From: Thiobacillus sp.
GTDB lineage: Bacteria; Pseudomonadota; Gammaproteobacteria; Burkholderiales; Thiobacillaceae
DNA: 11,095 nt
Direction of reading: 5' to 3'
Assembly: GCF_024708915.1 (NCBI RefSeq)
Contig: NZ_JANJXQ010000068.1
Span: 1 to 11,095, forward strand
A program made the translations under genes and the position numbers. The notes beneath the pieces are model-generated. The model was not told where the DNA came from and made no database searches. It saw only the letters and a list, made by a program, of their open reading frames with translations. Of the stretch, positions 9,550-11,095 are shown piece after piece (the first letter of the stretch is position 1; the number at the start of each line of letters is the position of its first letter).

Positions 9550-9555
9550 TGCATC

Positions 9556-9708
9556 ATGAAACTGCAATTCGGCAAAAAACAACTGGTTCTCGAACTCAGC
9601 TCCTCGCCTTTTTCCTGGTTCCACGGCCAGACCGAACGCATGAGCCTCACCAGCCTGTCGCTGCTGTTCGTACAGTTTTCCCTGTTTGCCCGCCAGCCGG
9701 CCGCCTGA
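9556..9708 (+). CDS. Small protein of unknown function, first of a paralogous pair
   Basis: A 50-residue protein beginning MKLQFGKKQLVLEL; I do not recognise the family. Evidence that it is real: a strong AAGGAG at ideal spacing, a consensus sigma-54 promoter just upstream, and a paralogous product from the next gene. Aligned without gaps (residues 14-46 against 13-45 of the neighbour), 17 of 33 positions are identical, including SP, the central G-x-T-x-RMS, SL-x-LLF and a following Phe. A basic N-terminus is followed by a Ser/Phe-rich middle and a hydrophobic, possibly amphipathic C-terminal segment (SLTSLSLLFVQFSLFA in the 30s-40s). There is no signal peptide, cysteine or metal motif. It could be membrane-associated, a regulator or a stress peptide; no function can be assigned. 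Confidence 0.75.
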   Translation: MKLQFGKKQLVLELSSSPFSWFHGQTERMSLTSLSLLFVQFSLFARQPAA

Positions 9709-9863
9709 TGCAACTGGGTAGAGCCACCCGCGTGAGCGTCGGCCTGTCGTGCTCGCCGCTGGGATTCTTCAGCGGTAGCACCCGCCGCATGTCGATGTTC
9801 AGCCTGACGCTGCTGTTCATCGAATTCCGGATACTGCGGCGCGCCAGCGCACACTTCATCTGA
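9708..9863 (+). CDS. Small protein of unknown function, second of a paralogous pair
   Basis: A 51-residue product starting MQLGRATRVSVGL at the ATG in the TGATG overlap with the preceding stop. The frame is open far upstream (to 9375), but that extension crosses the promoter and has no ribosome site. Similarity to the first small protein begins only after 9708, so this start is preferred. There is no Shine-Dalgarno, which fits coupling by reinitiation. It shares LS-x-SP, F-x-G-x-T-x-RMS, SL-x-LLF and a later Phe and Arg with its neighbour, but ends in a more basic tail (RILRRASAHFI). Different serine codons (AGC against TCG) at matching places show that the protein sequence, not just the DNA, is kept. 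The last 8 bases overlap the 3' end of the convergent histidine kinase. Function unknown. Confidence 0.7.
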   Translation: MQLGRATRVSVGLSCSPLGFFSGSTRRMSMFSLTLLFIEFRILRRASAHFI

Positions 9864-11095
9864 CGCCCCGGCGGATTTCCAGCGCCGCCTCCAGACCGCC
9901 CGCCGCACGGTTTTTGAGCGACACGGTCCATCCATTGGTTTCCGCCAGCTGCCGCACGATCGCCAGTCCCAGTCCGGTTCCGCCGGTGGCCTGTGAACGC
10001 GACGCATCGAGCCGGTAAAACGGCCTGAACACTTTTTCCAGCTGATCGTCTGGAATACCCGCGCCGCCATCGCGCACGATCACCCGCGCCTGTTTGTTGC
10101 TGCATTCCAGCGCCAGTTCGACCGGCGCGCCGCCGCCATAACGCTGCGCATTCTGGATCAGGTTGGTGACGATTTGCCGCAGCGCAAGCCGGCCGGCCTC
10201 GATCTCGCACGGCAGCGCACCCTGCCACGACAGTCCGGTATCGGCCGCGATCTCCTCCAGCAAACCCGCAAGGTCGAAACGCACTTTCATTTCGGCCTGC
10301 GTGGTGCGCGCCAGCTCCAGGTAGCCCGTAATCAGCCGGTTCATGTCGGCCAGATCGGCCACCGCGCGGTCGATGCGTGCCGCGCTGGGGGCATCGCGCA
10401 GCATTTCCAGATTGAGCTGCAGCCGCGTCATCGGGGTACGCAGGTCGTGCGAAATCCCCGCCAGCAGGGTGGTGCGGTTATCCAGCAGATCGCCTACCTC
10501 GGTCGCCATCCGGTTGAAGCGGCGGGCCAGTTCGGCCAGCTCGGCCGGGCCGGTTTCCGGCAAGGGCTCGGGCAGCTCGCCCGCGCCAACCTGGCTGGCC
10601 GCCTGCGCCGCGCGCGCTAGCGGCACGGTGATGCGGCGCACCAGAAACAGGGCAGTCAGCAGACTGAGGAATGCGCCCAGCGCAATCACCGCGATGGCCG
10701 CCAGCGGTGGCTTGACGGCATAGCGGTCAGGGAAGAATCCGGCATGCAGATCATGCCCGGCCACCGGAATATCCAGCCATGCCGCCGCCGTCTCCGGCAT
10801 CCCGCGCAACACGATGGGCTCGCCTAACCGGCGGCTCAATGCGGCTTCGATCTGCGCGCGAAAGGCGAATTGCGGGGCATCTGCGGTGGCGCCGGTGGCG
10901 CCGGTGGTGAGGCGCAGGCCATGGCGTCGCGCCAGTTCGCGTTCGAACGCGGCGCGCGTCGGCGGCGGCAGCTCCACCCAGGTCTGCGCCGACAGCACGA
11001 TCAATCCGGCCAGGTCGTCCGCCGAGCGTTCCGCCACCGGGACGATCAGGGTGCGATACACCACCCAGAACGCCGCCGCCTGGAACACGATGAAG
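9856..11095 (-). CDS. Sensor histidine kinase, EnvZ/OmpR type (partial, N-terminus beyond right edge)
   Basis: Membrane sensor kinase of a two-component system. The frame is open through the right edge, so the true start and probably the response regulator gene lie outside; the GTG at 11088 is internal. In order: a first membrane segment (FIVFQAAAFWVV, at the edge), a periplasmic domain of about 100 residues, a second membrane segment (LAAIAVIALGAFLSLLTALF), a HAMP linker starting RRITVPLARAA, and the HisKA box SHDLRTPMTRLQ with the phosphorylated His codon at 10447-10449. The ATPase domain has N box NLIQNAQRYGG, G1 DGGAGIPDD, F box FRPFYR and G2 GTGLGLA. The overall architecture resembles EnvZ, but the signal sensed is unknown. 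Its stop is inside the end of the convergent small gene. Confidence 0.93.
   Translation of the reverse strand, partial: FIVFQAAAFWVVYRTLIVPVAERSADDLAGLIVLSAQTWVELPPPTRAAFERELARRHGLRLTTGATGATADAPQFAFRAQIEAALSRRLGEPIVLRGMPETAAAWLDIPVAGHDLHAGFFPDRYAVKPPLAAIAVIALGAFLSLLTALFLVRRITVPLARAAQAASQVGAGELPEPLPETGPAELAELARRFNRMATEVGDLLDNRTTLLAGISHDLRTPMTRLQLNLEMLRDAPSAARIDRAVADLADMNRLITGYLELARTTQAEMKVRFDLAGLLEEIAADTGLSWQGALPCEIEAGRLALRQIVTNLIQNAQRYGGGAPVELALECSNKQARVIVRDGGAGIPDDQLEKVFRPFYRLDASRSQATGGTGLGLAIVRQLAETNGWTVSLKNRAAGGLEAALEIRRGVR

Noticed and set aside
9375..9707. N-terminal extension of the second small gene to 9375 (162 codons)
   Set aside because: The extension passes through the inverted repeat, the sigma-54 promoter and the first small gene, and has no ribosome site. 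Similarity to the paralog starts only after 9708.

Overview
This 11.1 kb window is a GC-rich (about 65%) chromosomal segment, most likely from a betaproteobacterium. I infer that from the run glyQ-glyS-gmhB-plsC, familiar from that class, and from the protein sequences; the Thiobacillus/Nitrosomonadales side seems likeliest but is not proven. There are no rRNA or tRNA genes, IS elements, CRISPR arrays or phage genes. Most of the window is housekeeping.

Left part (1-4027, minus strand): one tightly packed operon read glyQ, glyS, gmhB, plsC. It encodes the two subunits of glycyl-tRNA synthetase, a heptose bisphosphate phosphatase for LPS core sugar, and a lysophosphatidic acid acyltransferase cut by the left edge. 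Two junctions are 4-base ATGA overlaps. Inside glyS lies a segment of about 315 bp at roughly 45% GC with rare codons, although the reading frame is intact. It looks like a recombination patch.

Middle (4028-7222, plus strand): a 312 bp divergent intergenic region, then a transketolase (pentose phosphate or Calvin cycle), a small DUF2945/Hva1-TUDOR protein and a DUF488 protein. The last two are closely spaced and may be cotranscribed with the transketolase.

Right part (7319-11095): a YheS-like ABC-F ATPase (minus), an unusual regulatory region (9284-9555), two tiny plus-strand genes, and an EnvZ-like sensor histidine kinase (minus) cut by the right edge.

The most novel part is 9387-9863. A canonical sigma-54 promoter (GG-N10-GC) lies 36 bp upstream of a strong ribosome binding site and start codon. 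Upstream of the promoter are a perfect 12-bp inverted repeat, a 26% GC stretch with a possible IHF site, and a 23-bp palindrome. The promoter drives two unannotated-looking genes of 50 and 51 codons that overlap as TGATG. Their products are clearly paralogous: 17 of 33 ungapped positions are identical, with synonymous codon differences. I do not recognise the family. This looks like an inducible, translationally coupled pair of small proteins of unknown function.
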